From: Burkholderia plantarii
GTDB taxonomy: Bacteria > Pseudomonadota > Gammaproteobacteria > Burkholderiales > Burkholderiaceae
Assembly: GCF_001411805.1 (NCBI RefSeq)
Contig: NZ_CP007213.1
Coordinates: 2,542,001 to 2,606,000 of the forward strand
DNA length: 64,000 bases
Direction: 5' to 3'
How positions within the stretch are numbered: the stretch's first letter is position 1; every line of letters starts with the position of its first letter. A program made the translations under genes and the position numbers. Of this stretch, positions 53,478 to 62,500 are shown piece after piece. The notes beneath the pieces were generated by a model. It did not search any database and had not been told where the DNA came from. It saw only the letters and a program-made list of their open reading frames with translations.

Positions 53478-54128
53478 TCATGGCCGCCGCACGATAAAAT
53501 TGCCGATGCCGGTCGAGACGACCTCGAGCCGGGTCGATCCGGACGACAGCGTGATCGTGACCGGCGCGTCGATGCTCTCGTCGCCGATCACCACGCGCGA
53601 CAGCGGCTTGCCGCCGTCGCTGTAGCGGATCGCCACGTCCGTCACCTCGGCACCCCAGCGACGCGGCCGGAACAGATCGTCGCCGAGCGTGCGCCAGTCG
53701 CCGCTCTCGGCGCGCTGCATGAAGCGGTAGCCGCCGTTCACCGGCTGCCAGGCGATCGGCAGCGAGCGCACCTGCGCCTCGTCGCCGGCCGACTCCAGCA
53801 GGCTCGCGAGCCGCTGCGCCTCCTCCGAGAGTTCGGTGCGGCGGTTGCGCGACGGCGCGAGCGTGACGGCCGCGATCAGCAGGCCCGCGATCAGCAGCAC
53901 CACCAGCATCTCGATCAGCGTGAACGCCCGCTCGCGGCGCGCGACGCGCGGCGGACGCGGGGCACGGCGGCGCGCGCGCGGCGGCCGTGGGCGGCCGGCC
54001 GGCGGCGGGGCGGCCGGGGCGGCCGGGGCGCCGCCGGCCGGCGAAGCCGTGATCGACGTCGTGCTCGACGTCGTGACGGCCGGCGGCGCGGCGGCGGCGC
54101 GCTTACTGCCAGGAGCCGATGTCGGCAT
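53478..54128 (-). CDS. gspH: Type II secretion pseudopilin GspH
   Basis: 216 residues from ATG 54128 (GGAGGG 5 nt upstream). A very long Ala/Pro/Arg-rich leader (about 65 residues) ends in [21 protein letters not shown], the type IV prepilin cleavage site with Glu5 retained. Ala rather than Gly at -1 is uncommon but allowed. The globular domain follows ([40 protein letters not shown]). It is a minor pseudopilin near the tip. The leader is unusually long and probably comes from GC-rich readthrough of the gspG overlap; an internal start is possible but not obvious. Confidence 0.86.
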   Translation of the reverse strand: MPTSAPGSKRAAAAPPAVTTSSTTSITASPAGGAPAAPAAPPPAGRPRPPRARRRAPRPPRVARRERAFTLIEMLVVLLIAGLLIAAVTLAPSRNRRTELSEEAQRLASLLESAGDEAQVRSLPIAWQPVNGGYRFMQRAESGDWRTLGDDLFRPRRWGAEVTDVAIRYSDGGKPLSRVVIGDESIDAPVTITLSSGSTRLEVVSTGIGNFIVRRP

Positions 54129-54549
54129 CGTTGCCCTCCCCACCCGCCTTGCCGTCCGCGCCGTAGCTGAACACGTCGATCGCGCCGTGCGTGCCCGGCG
54201 TCAGATATTGATAGGCGTTGCCCCACGGGTCGTTCGGCAGCCGCTCCAGATAGCCGCCGTCCTTCCAGTTGTTCGGCTGCGGGTCCACGGTCGGCTTCCG
54301 CACCAGCGCATCGAGCCCCTGCTCCTGGGTCGGGTAGCGGCCGTTGTCGAGCCGGTACAGGTTCAGCGACTGCATGATCGAGCCGATGTCCTGCCTGGCC
54401 GCCACGCGGCGCGCCTCGTCGGGGCGGCTCATGATCTTCGGGACGATCAGCGCGGCGAGAATGCCGAGGATCGCGATCACCACCATGATTTCGATCAGCG
54501 TGAAGCCGCGCTGTTGCCGTCTTGCCTTGCGGGTCGATCTCGTCATCAT
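54103..54549 (-). CDS. gspG: Type II secretion major pseudopilin GspG
   Basis: 148 residues. The prepilin site [20 protein letters not shown] is exact, with Glu5, and is followed by [20 protein letters not shown]. The C-terminal domain has [20 protein letters not shown] and [20 protein letters not shown] with calcium-site style Asp residues ([15 protein letters not shown]). It is the main subunit of the pseudopilus piston. It overlaps gspH by 26 nt and lies divergently next to gspC across 75 bp, the order normal for Burkholderia. Equivalent to HxcT by context. Confidence 0.95.
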   Translation of the reverse strand: MMTRSTRKARRQQRGFTLIEIMVVIAILGILAALIVPKIMSRPDEARRVAARQDIGSIMQSLNLYRLDNGRYPTQEQGLDALVRKPTVDPQPNNWKDGGYLERLPNDPWGNAYQYLTPGTHGAIDVFSYGADGKAGGEGNDADIGSWQ

Positions 54550-54624
54550 CCGTTCACTCTCGTGTCAAAGAATGGAGGTAGTCCAACTTCAATCGCAGCC
54601 GCGCCAGCGCCTGCCACGATCACC

Positions 54625-55092
54625 ATGAAAGCCGCCGAATTGCTTCGTCATGCTCAACAATGCGTCACACCCGCCACGCTGCGGGCGCTCGGCCCGGCCG
54701 TCGCGACGCTGGCCGCCGCCACCGCGTTCGCCGCGATCGCGCTGTGGTCCGCGCGCGTGCTGCGCGCGCCCGAGCCGCCGGCACCCGCGGCGCCCGCCCA
54801 GCCCGCGCCGTTCGACACCGCGGCCGGCTCGCAGCTGTTCGGCTCGAAGGCCGGCGACGACGCGATGCGCGCGCCGCTGCTGCTCGGCGTCCTGTCGTTC
54901 GACGGCAGCCACGGCGCCGCGATCGTCGGCATCGGCGGCGAGCCGCCGCGCGTCGTGCGCATCGGCGGCGCGCTCGGCCAGGCCGGCAAGCTCGTCGCGG
55001 TGCGCGCGCGCTCGATCGTGATCGACCGCGACGGCCTGCGGCGCGAGATCGCGCTGCCCGCCGCGACCAACCCGAACGCCTTCGTGCGCTGA
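54625..55092 (+). CDS. gspC: Type II secretion protein GspC
   Basis: 155 residues on the strand opposite to gspF and gspG, as in other Burkholderia gsp clusters. One helix lies near 22-45, then a Pro/Ala spacer and the homology region (AGSQLFGSKAGDDAMRAPLL, LLGVLSFDGSHGAAIVGIGG, VVRIGGALGQAGKLVAVRAR). It ends without a PDZ domain. GspC joins the inner membrane platform to the GspD secretin. No gspD is in the window, so its partner must be elsewhere or missing. ATG 54625 is the first start after the divergent promoter gap. Confidence 0.88.
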   Translation: MKAAELLRHAQQCVTPATLRALGPAVATLAAATAFAAIALWSARVLRAPEPPAPAAPAQPAPFDTAAGSQLFGSKAGDDAMRAPLLLGVLSFDGSHGAAIVGIGGEPPRVVRIGGALGQAGKLVAVRARSIVIDRDGLRREIALPAATNPNAFVR

Positions 55093-55146
55093 GCGGCGCG
55101 TTCATCCGCGCGCGGCTCCCGCTAGCGCCACCCGAGCCGCCGCGCA

Positions 55147-56364
55147 TCACTGCACCATGTTGTTCAGCTCGATGATCGGCATCATCACCGCCAGCACGAT
55201 CACCAGCACCACGCCGCCCATCGCCAGGATCAGCAGCGGCTCCAGCAGGCTCGTCAGGAACATCGTCTTGCGTTCGAGTTCGCGCGATTCGCCTTCGGCC
55301 GCGCGGTCGAGCATGGTGGTCACGTCGCCGGTGGCCTCGCCGGAACGGATCAGGTGGATCAGCACCGGCGGGAACGTCTTCACGTGGTTCAGCGCGCGCG
55401 ACAGCGAGCTGCCCTCGCGCACGCGCACGATCGCGTCGTCGATGTTGGCGCGCATCGCGCGGTTCGACAGCGTCTCGCCGGCCGCCTGCAGCGCGCGCAG
55501 GATCGGCACGCCGGCCGCGCTCAGGATGCCGAGCGTGCTGGCGAAGCGCACCGTGTTGTAGCCGCGCACGATCTTGCCCATCAGCGGCGCGCGCAGCGAC
55601 CACGCGTCGAACGCGAGCCGCGGCTTCGGCCGCGCCAGGATCCTGCCGGCCAGGAACACCACCAACGCGATCGCCGCGAGCGTGGCCCACCACCAGTGCC
55701 GCACGAAGTTCGACAGCGCGAGCATCACGATCGTCAGCGTCGGCAGCGCCTGCTTGGTGCTGGTAAACACGTTCGCGACCTGCGGCACCACATAGCTGAG
55801 CAGGAACGTGACGATGCCGAACGCGATCATCGTGACGACCGCCGGGTAGGTGAAGGCCAGCACGATCTTCTGCTTCAGCGCGTTGCTCTGCTCGATGTAG
55901 TCGGCCAGACGCGACAGCACGATGCCGAGCTTGCCGGTGTGCTCGCCCGCGGCCACCAGCGCGCGGTAGATCTCCGGGAAGTCGGCCGGATGCTGCGTGA
56001 GCGCGTTCGCGAAGGTATGGCCGCCCACCACCTCGCCGCGAATCGACGCCATCAGCTCGCGCACGTATTCGCGCTCGGCCTGCTCGCTCAGCACCGACAG
56101 CGATTCGCTGAGCGGCAGCCCCGCGATCAGCAGGCTGGCGAGCTGGCGCGTGAGGATCGCCTGTTCGCGCTGGGAGAGCTTGCGGCCCAGCGCGAGGCGC
56201 TGGCGGCGCCGGCCGTCGCGGCGCCGCGCCGCCGGCTCGACCACCAGCGGCGTGAGGCCCTGGCCGCGCAGCTGGCCGCGCCCGGCGCGCGCGCTGTCCG
56301 CTTCCAGCACGCCCTTGAGCGTGCGGCCCGATTGATCGATCGCTTCGTAACGGAATGCCGACAT
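55147..56364 (-). CDS. gspF: Type II secretion platform protein GspF
   Basis: 405 residues, full length. SAFRYEAIDQSGRTLKGVLE starts the protein. Two cytoplasmic helical GspF domains (about 70-170, 275-375) and three membrane helices follow (near 170-195 VTMIAFGIVTFLLSYVVPQV; 220-242; 375-400 LILAMGGVVLVIVLAVMMPI). Typical motifs are LTRQLASLLIAGLPLSESLS and IRSGEATGDVTTMLDRAAEG. It forms the rotor-like platform for pseudopilus assembly. The start is 1 bp after the gspE stop (TGACATG). Gene intact, although the upstream gspE is cut. Confidence 0.96.
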   Translation of the reverse strand: MSAFRYEAIDQSGRTLKGVLEADSARAGRGQLRGQGLTPLVVEPAARRRDGRRRQRLALGRKLSQREQAILTRQLASLLIAGLPLSESLSVLSEQAEREYVRELMASIRGEVVGGHTFANALTQHPADFPEIYRALVAAGEHTGKLGIVLSRLADYIEQSNALKQKIVLAFTYPAVVTMIAFGIVTFLLSYVVPQVANVFTSTKQALPTLTIVMLALSNFVRHWWWATLAAIALVVFLAGRILARPKPRLAFDAWSLRAPLMGKIVRGYNTVRFASTLGILSAAGVPILRALQAAGETLSNRAMRANIDDAIVRVREGSSLSRALNHVKTFPPVLIHLIRSGEATGDVTTMLDRAAEGESRELERKTMFLTSLLEPLLILAMGGVVLVIVLAVMMPIIELNNMVQ

Positions 56365-56365
56365 G

Positions 56366-56797
56366 TCAGTGTCCTCCGGTAACGCGCATCACTTCTTCCA
56401 GCGAGGTGCTGCCGGCCGCGAGCCAGCGCTCGGCGTCGTCGCGCAGCGTGCGCATGCCGTTCGCGCGGCCCGCGCGCAGGATTTCCGAGTCGGGCGCGTT
56501 GTTGTGGATCTGCGTGCGGATCGCGTCGTCCACCACCAGCAGTTCGTACACGCCGCGCCGGCCCGTGTAGCCGGAATGGCCGCACTTCTCGCAGCCGACC
56601 GGGTGGTAGATGGTGCGTCCTTCTTCCTCGCGCGGCGCCTTGCAGGCGGGGCACAGCTGGCGCACCAGCCGCTGCGCGAGCACGCCGAGCAGCGACGAGG
56701 CGAGCAGGTACGGCTCCACGCCCATGTCGGTCAGGCGCGTGACGGCCGAGGCCGCGTCGTTCGTATGCAGCGTGGCCAGCACCAGGTGGCCCGTCAG
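56366..56797 (-). pseudogene. gspE: Type II secretion ATPase GspE, C-terminal remnant
   Basis: Only the last about 140 residues remain: [20 protein letters not shown] (end of the Walker B/His-box region), then [20 protein letters not shown] and [20 protein letters not shown] with the four-cysteine zinc site, and the C-terminal helices. The sequence breaks off just upstream of LTGH, and an in-frame stop lies at about 56816-56818. The N-terminal domains and Walker A are absent. It cannot power secretion; a different GspE would be needed. The junction DNA is AT-rich and foreign-looking. Confidence 0.88.
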
Positions 56798-57386
56798 CGG
56801 AAACGCCAGGCAAGACTAAGCAGCGAACCGGCGCAAATTCGTGACGAATGTTGGGCTACCTTTTGGCGCGTCATGTTCACTCCGGAAGCAATGGCGCGCG
56901 ATATCGATATTGGCCTTCATCAAGTAAAAAAAAAATTCACGACGAATAAACACATCGATATTGCCGGTGCATTTCTTTACGCATCCCGATTTACGCCGCG
57001 TCGTGCCGGATGACAATTGAAGAGGTGAATGCGGGGCGCCTGGAGGGCGTTGAAAATGATGGGCAACTTCCGCCATACGATTGACTTGTCGATCGGTTAG
57101 GAACGCGTTAAGCCTTTCTGGCATTGGGTTTTAAGCGATCCTCGCGGTCCGGCCCGCGGCGGCGCGTGGCCTGGGCAGGATGCCGTTCGGATTTTCGTCA
57201 CACGGGCCGAACATGAATTTCGCCCGCCTCCCGAATTGAAATACCGGGTACAAATGTTACGTACCTTCTGCTATTAAAAATTCACACTCGTTTTCCGGAT
57301 TTCACACTACAGTGCTTTCGCGGCACCAACGTCTGGCCGCAAGCAACAGCGAGCAGCATCCATTTATCTTCGTCAGGGGAATTCGA
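56798..57386. other. AT-rich junction region replacing the 5' end of gspE
   Basis: About 590 bp between truncated gspE and the PstS-like gene. It contains a run of ten A at 56926-56935 and generally low GC. A tiny plus-strand frame from 56874 (MFTPEAMARDIDIGLHQVKK) has no recognised homology. The right part (57180-57386) should carry the promoter of the PstS-like gene. I see no IS end that explains the deletion. Confidence 0.55.
57281..57308 (+). promoter_or_regulatory. Direct repeat TTCACACT upstream of the PstS-like gene
   Basis: TTCACACT at 57281-57288 and 57301-57308 (period 20) lies 80-105 bp before the start codon in an AT-rich setting. A GTCACAC element occurs about 85 bp upstream of the first copy. 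It could be an activator site. The spacing does not fit a canonical PhoB box (11-bp period), so no regulator is named. Confidence 0.3.
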
Positions 57387-58664
57387 ATGAAGTCCAGCAA
57401 GCGCAAGATCTGTCAAGTTTTGGCCCTCGTCGTCACGGGTCTCGGTGCAACGGCCGCCATGGCTGCCGGTCCGGTCGTGCAAGGTGGCGGCTCGTCGCTC
57501 GTCGCTCCGACGATCCAGGCCGAAATCGCCAACTTCAGCACGTCGGTCGGCGCATTCACGTACTTCTCGGTCGGTTCGGGCGCAGGTCAAAATGCCTTCC
57601 TGAACAACCAGCCGACGTTCTTCGGCGCCGGCGTGACGGGCACGGTCGACTTCGCGAACAGCGATGCCGCCCTGCTGGCCTCGCAAGTGTCGGGCTACAC
57701 GCTCGCCGGCTCGAGCGGCCCGCTGATCCAGATCCCGTACATCGTCACGGCCATCACGATCCCGGTCGTCAACAACGGCCAAACGATCACCAGCACGACC
57801 ACCCCGCAAACGACGCCGGGCCAGTCGCACAGCATCGCGCTGAACGACAACGACCTGTGCGGCGTGTTCTCGGGCAAGCTGACGAACTGGAACCAGGTGA
57901 CGAATCCGGAAACGGGCTCGGCCTACTCGACCAGCGCCCCGATCACGGTGGTCTATCGCACCGACGGCAGCGGCACGACCGAACTGCTGACCCGCCACCT
58001 GTCGCAAGTGTGCTCGACCGGCACGGGCGGCAACTCGAACGTGTCGTTCGTCGACTCGCTGACGTTCACGGATTCGTTCCACGGTGCAGCCCTGCCGTCG
58101 AACTTCACCGGCGCGAGCGGCAGCGGCGGCGTGCGTGCGGCGATCACGAACGCCAGCGGCGCGACGGTTGCCTACCTGAGCCCGGACTACACGAACACGT
58201 TCCTGGCCCCGTCCAGCTCGGTCACGACGTCGGCCGGCGCTGCCCAGCTGCAAGTGGCCAGCCTGGTGAACGCGCAAGACGGCGTGTACTACGCACCGAC
58301 CTATCAGAACGCGACGACGGCCATCGGCACGGTCGCCGCGCCGGCCGGCCAACAAGCCACCAACCCGCTGAACTGGGTTCCGGCTGCCGGCAACCCGACG
58401 TCGGGTTACCCGGTCGCGGGCACGAGCCAGATCATCGTCAGCCAGTGCTACAAGGATCCGAACGTGACGAGCGCCGTGTCGATCTTCCTGAGCACGCACT
58501 ACACGAACTCGGGCTTCGCCGCGATCATCCATGGCAACGGTTTCGATACGGTGCCGTCGTCCTACCTGTCCGCGATCCAGAGCGACTTCCTGGGTTCGGG
58601 CAACAGCCTCAACCTGAACATCGGCAACGGCAACGTCTGCACGGGTTCGGTCGCTGGTCGCTAA
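57387..58664 (+). CDS. Secreted PstS/DING-like protein (LapA-like)
   Basis: 425 residues from ATG 57387 (AGGGG site). A signal peptide covers about 1-26 (ATAAMA/AGPVVQ). The mature protein begins VVQGGGSSLVAPTIQAEIAN, close to the start of DING/PstS proteins, with VGSGAGQNAFLNNQPTFFGA and TVDFANSDAALLASQVSGY as phosphate-loop style segments and YRTDGSGTTELLTRHLSQVC later. It ends LNIGNGNVCTGSVAGR. DING proteins bind phosphate, and P. aeruginosa LapA is a DING-like alkaline phosphatase exported by the Hxc type II system. Its place beside gsp genes and tpsA fits that role. Serine/threonine-rich with several Cys pairs. Confidence 0.87.
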   Translation: MKSSKRKICQVLALVVTGLGATAAMAAGPVVQGGGSSLVAPTIQAEIANFSTSVGAFTYFSVGSGAGQNAFLNNQPTFFGAGVTGTVDFANSDAALLASQVSGYTLAGSSGPLIQIPYIVTAITIPVVNNGQTITSTTTPQTTPGQSHSIALNDNDLCGVFSGKLTNWNQVTNPETGSAYSTSAPITVVYRTDGSGTTELLTRHLSQVCSTGTGGNSNVSFVDSLTFTDSFHGAALPSNFTGASGSGGVRAAITNASGATVAYLSPDYTNTFLAPSSSVTTSAGAAQLQVASLVNAQDGVYYAPTYQNATTAIGTVAAPAGQQATNPLNWVPAAGNPTSGYPVAGTSQIIVSQCYKDPNVTSAVSIFLSTHYTNSGFAAIIHGNGFDTVPSSYLSAIQSDFLGSGNSLNLNIGNGNVCTGSVAGR

Positions 58665-58706
58665 GACAGTCGATAGCAGGCATCGACGTCTGATGCGGTA
58701 GTACGC

Positions 58707-58738
58707 ACCGCGCCCCGGGCAACCCGTGGCGCGGTTTT
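58707..58738 (+). terminator. Rho-independent terminator after the PstS-like gene
   Basis: ACCGCGCC (58707-58714) pairs with GGCGCGGT (58728-58735), with an inner CGGG/CCCG pair, and runs into TTTT at 58735-58738. It lies 43 bp after the stop at 58664. Confidence 0.6.
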
Positions 58739-58777
58739 GGTTTTGGAAATCGTGGTGACCGTCGATCACCCCGGCTG

Positions 58778-59411
58778 GCGCGACCGGCAACTCGAACGTA
58801 TCGTTCGTCGACTCTCCGACATTCGCCGATTCGTCCGGTGGCAGAGTCCCGTCGAATCTCGTCGGCGCAGACGGCGAAGGCGGTGCGCGTATCGCGGTGA
58901 CACACGCCAACGGCGCGATGGTTGCCACCATGAGCCAGGCATGGACGACCATGTTCCTGGCGCCAGCCAGTCAGGTCGCGACGTCGTACGGCTCGTATCA
59001 ACCGCCGGTTGCCAGCCTCGTGACCACGATGGGCGGCCGGTACCACGCACCGAACTACACGAATGCCGCGATGGCGCCGGGCACGGCAGATGCGCGGTCC
59101 GGTCGGGCAGCCACCCACCCGCTGAACCGGCTTCCGGCGACCCAACGGCCGGCTACCCGATTTCAGGCGCGCCCCCGATCATCTTCGGTCGGTGCCACCA
59201 AGCCCCGAATGCCGCACTGGCCATGGCGATATTTCTCGCCTCGCACGACACGAACCCGGGCCATGCCTCGGTTGTTCACGTCGACGGCTTCGACAGCATG
59301 CCGTCGGCTTACCCGACCGAAATCCGGATCGACTTCCTGTTGCACAACGACGGGTTCAACCTGAACATCAACAACGGCAACGTCTGCACGGGTTCGGTGG
59401 TCGGGCGCTGA
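58778..59411 (+). pseudogene. Decayed tandem copy of the PstS/DING-like gene (3' half)
   Basis: The sequence matches the preceding gene from GNSNVSFVDS to the shared end LNINNGNVCTGSVVGR. The middle frame gives IAVTHANGAMVATMSQAWTT, MFLAPASQVATSYGSYQ and GGRYHAPNYTNAAMAPGTAD. At least two frame changes separate the three blocks and the 5' half is missing. It retains family-specific segments such as HASVVHVDGFDSMPSAYP. P. aeruginosa has lapA and lapB in tandem, so this may be the ruined second member. Confidence 0.85.
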
Positions 59412-59457
59412 CGCTCCGGCGCGTTGTCTCGCCAGCGTCGGCAACCGCCACCACCAT

Positions 59458-59487
59458 AAAAAAACCCGCCGACACATCGCCGGCGGG
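59458..59487 (-). terminator. Rho-independent terminator of the tpsA gene
   Basis: On the minus strand CCCGCCG and CGGCGGG form a 7-bp stem around a 9-nt loop, followed by seven T. It starts 20 bp after the tpsA stop at 59508. Confidence 0.8.
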
Positions 59488-59507
59488 CTCGCCCGAATCG
59501 CACGCGC

Positions 59508-62500
59508 TCAGATCTTGCCGAGGCGCGCACGCTCGTCGTCGGTCAAGGCCGCGCGCCGGGCCGGACCGCCCTGCCCGAAGCCGACCACCGACACCGAATT
59601 CGACGGATCGTAGCCGACCTGGCTGCCGCGCTTGCGCTTCTTCTGGTCCTCGTCCGAATCGCCGAAGCCCTCCACCTGCACCGAGATCGTCCAGCGCCGC
59701 GCGGCGCCGCCCGAGGCGTTGCCCTTGGCGAGATCCTGCGCCATCTGGCTCGCGGCCGAGGCGGCCGAACTGGCCGCGCTCAGCGCGCCGGTGTTCACCG
59801 TCTGCGATACCGGGATGCCGGTGGACTTGCCGCTCACCTGGATGTTGTCGGCGTTCAGCACGTGCAGCGCGGCCACGTTGATGTTGCCGGCGCGGATCCC
59901 CGCGTCGCCGGCATCGACGGTACCGCGCGGCGCGACCAGGTTGATGGTGCCGAGCGGCACGCCCGGGATGCTCTGCAGCGTGGCGATACCGGCGCCCGTC
60001 ACCTCGCCGCGCGCGTCCACCGTGCAATAGTGGTTCGCATCGCAGACGTATTGCGGCGCCGGCACGTCGGCCGACGATTTCGAGCCCTTGCCGGCGTTGA
60101 TGTCGCCGTTCGAGCTCCAGATCGTCATGTCGCCGCCCTGCTCGGTGAAGATCCGGCTCTGCGCGAGCAGCAGGTTGCGGTCGATGAAGATGTCCACGTT
60201 GCCCTGCTCGAGCGTCAGGATACCCGCCGAGCCGGGGCCCGCGATGACCTGGCCCTGGCTGTTCACCAGTTCCGGCGGCGCGATCGTGCTGCCGACCAGC
60301 GCCTGCCCGCCCGGCCCGAGGATCGACACGCCGCCGCCCTGCTGGGTCTGGATCGTCGTGTTGCGGATGTCGAGATCGCCGGTGCTGATCAGCTGGTTCG
60401 AACCGTTGGTGCCGCCCGTCAGGTTGTTGGCCGTATAGCCGAACGAGGCCGGGAACAGCGTGTTGATCGCGTCGAAACCGGCCGCGTACTTCTGGTAGAA
60501 CGGGCTGGCCGGATCGTTGTAGCCCGCGCCGACGTTCGTCAGCACGCCGAACAGCACCTGCTCCGCGAACAATTGCTGCACGTAGGTGGGCAGCGTCTTG
60601 AAGGTGGCCCATGCCTGGTCCGCCGTCATTGATTTCGGCTTGGGCTGATCCTTGACCAGCCCGGTGTCGACCATCTGCCCGGCCTCGTACCGGCCGACGA
60701 ACGCGATCAGCGCGGAGGTCGTGCCGGCGTTGACCGCGGCCGCGCTGGCCGGATCGATGTAGGTGGCCGAGAACGTCGCGAGATCGACGCCGGGACCGAC
60801 GCCGAACAGCACGTTGATGGCCGCCCCTTCGTGCGGCAGGTACGGGTTGTTGGCGTTGCCGACCGTCTCGATCCCGGCGCCGTTCGATCCGTTGTACGAA
60901 CTCACCGACACGGCCTGGTTGATGTTCGCAAGCGGACCGATGTTGCGGCCGGCCTCGATGTCCAGCGTACCCGGCCCACCCAGCGAAATCGCCGGCAAGA
61001 TGGCGGACGCCTGATTGGACGGCAACGGCGTGTCGTAGATATCCCGGCCCGCCACGATGCGCGTGATGTCGGAGGTGCGCAGATTCTGGCCCAGGAACGA
61101 CAGGTTGACGATGTCCTCTCCAGCCTGGATCAGCGCCGGCTTGTCGATGCCGACCGTGAGCAGATTCTGGTAGAGCTGCACGCCACTTCCGGCAATGGGC
61201 AGACCATCGACGATCGAGCCGTTCAGGCTGTAAATGCGCGCTGGAACCGTGTCGTCCGCGTGCAGCGCACCGGAAACATGCGCGGCCAGACTCGTGTCGT
61301 TCAACGTCGGCACGCTGGCCAGCGGGTTCACGGGAGACGGCATCGACGCCGGATCGTTGTCGAGCAAGCCGAAATAGCTGCCACCATCACCCTGGATCGC
61401 ACTGTGGACCGGATTGATGCTGGAGAACGAAACCGATTGATCCGCGAGCAGGTTGAGGCTCCCCGTCGGCGACGGGAACAGTTCACCGCTCGACGCCACG
61501 GTGATTCCGCCATTGAAGGCGGTGAGGTTCACCGTGGCCGGCAGTACGAACGACAGATCATTGCTGCCAGGCGTCAGGCCGGTCAGGCCTGCGCCGATGA
61601 ACGACAGGTTCGTCATGGTCCCGATCGCGACCTCTCCCGTGGTCGAACTCACGCTGACGCTCGAATCGGTCGAGTATCCTTGCGCATCCACCTGAAAGCC
61701 GTAGGCGGACTTTTGCCGGCCCTGGATATAGGACGGATCAACGATCTGGCCGATGTTCGCCCCCTGCCGCGCCGCCACGTCGAGCGTGGCGTCCTGCAAG
61801 GCAAGAATGGCCGACACCCCCACTGGCGTCGACAACGACGGCACGGAGAAATCCGCCCCGATCCGGCCGCCCGCGCTGATCGTCCCCGTGCCCTTCGACA
61901 CGAAATACGTGCCGCTCAGGATATCGCCACCGGCCTTCACGGCCAGGTTGCCGCCGCCCACCGTGTTGACGGTCGGATTATCGGTATTCGCATTGGTCAG
62001 CCACCAGGTGGTGGGCAGCGAGACCGACAGGTTCGAGATGTTGCCGCCCGCCGTCACCGAGACGTTGCCGCCGACGCTCATCACGCCCTGGTCGAACGCA
62101 CCGAAATTGATCGACGTCTGGATGGTCTGCTTGACCGGCGTGGTCGCGCCGACCGTTCCGGCCGGATTGCCGGTCTGCATCCACTGCCACCAGAACTGGC
62201 TGATGTCGGTGCCGGCCTTGCCCGTCACGGTGCCGTTGGTGTCGGTCAGTTGCTCGGCGCCCACGATGTTGCCCTGTGCCTGCAGCGTGATGTCGCCAGC
62301 GGAGTCGGGATTGACGGCCGGCGTCACCAGCAGGTCCGGATAGGCCAGCGAGGGCGACGTCGGATGTGCGATCGAGACCGTGTTGCCCTGCGCAGGAGAA
62401 TCCGCCGCCGGAGTTCCCGCCGTATAGATGACGCCCGGCACGAGGATCGGCGAGACAGCATCCCCGTTGGGCGGCAGCGTCGGGTCGTACAACATGATGT

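Noticed and set aside
56874..57013. 46-codon frame MFTPEAMARDID... as a small regulator
   Set aside because: No recognisable helix-turn-helix or ribosome site; lies in rearranged AT-rich DNA.
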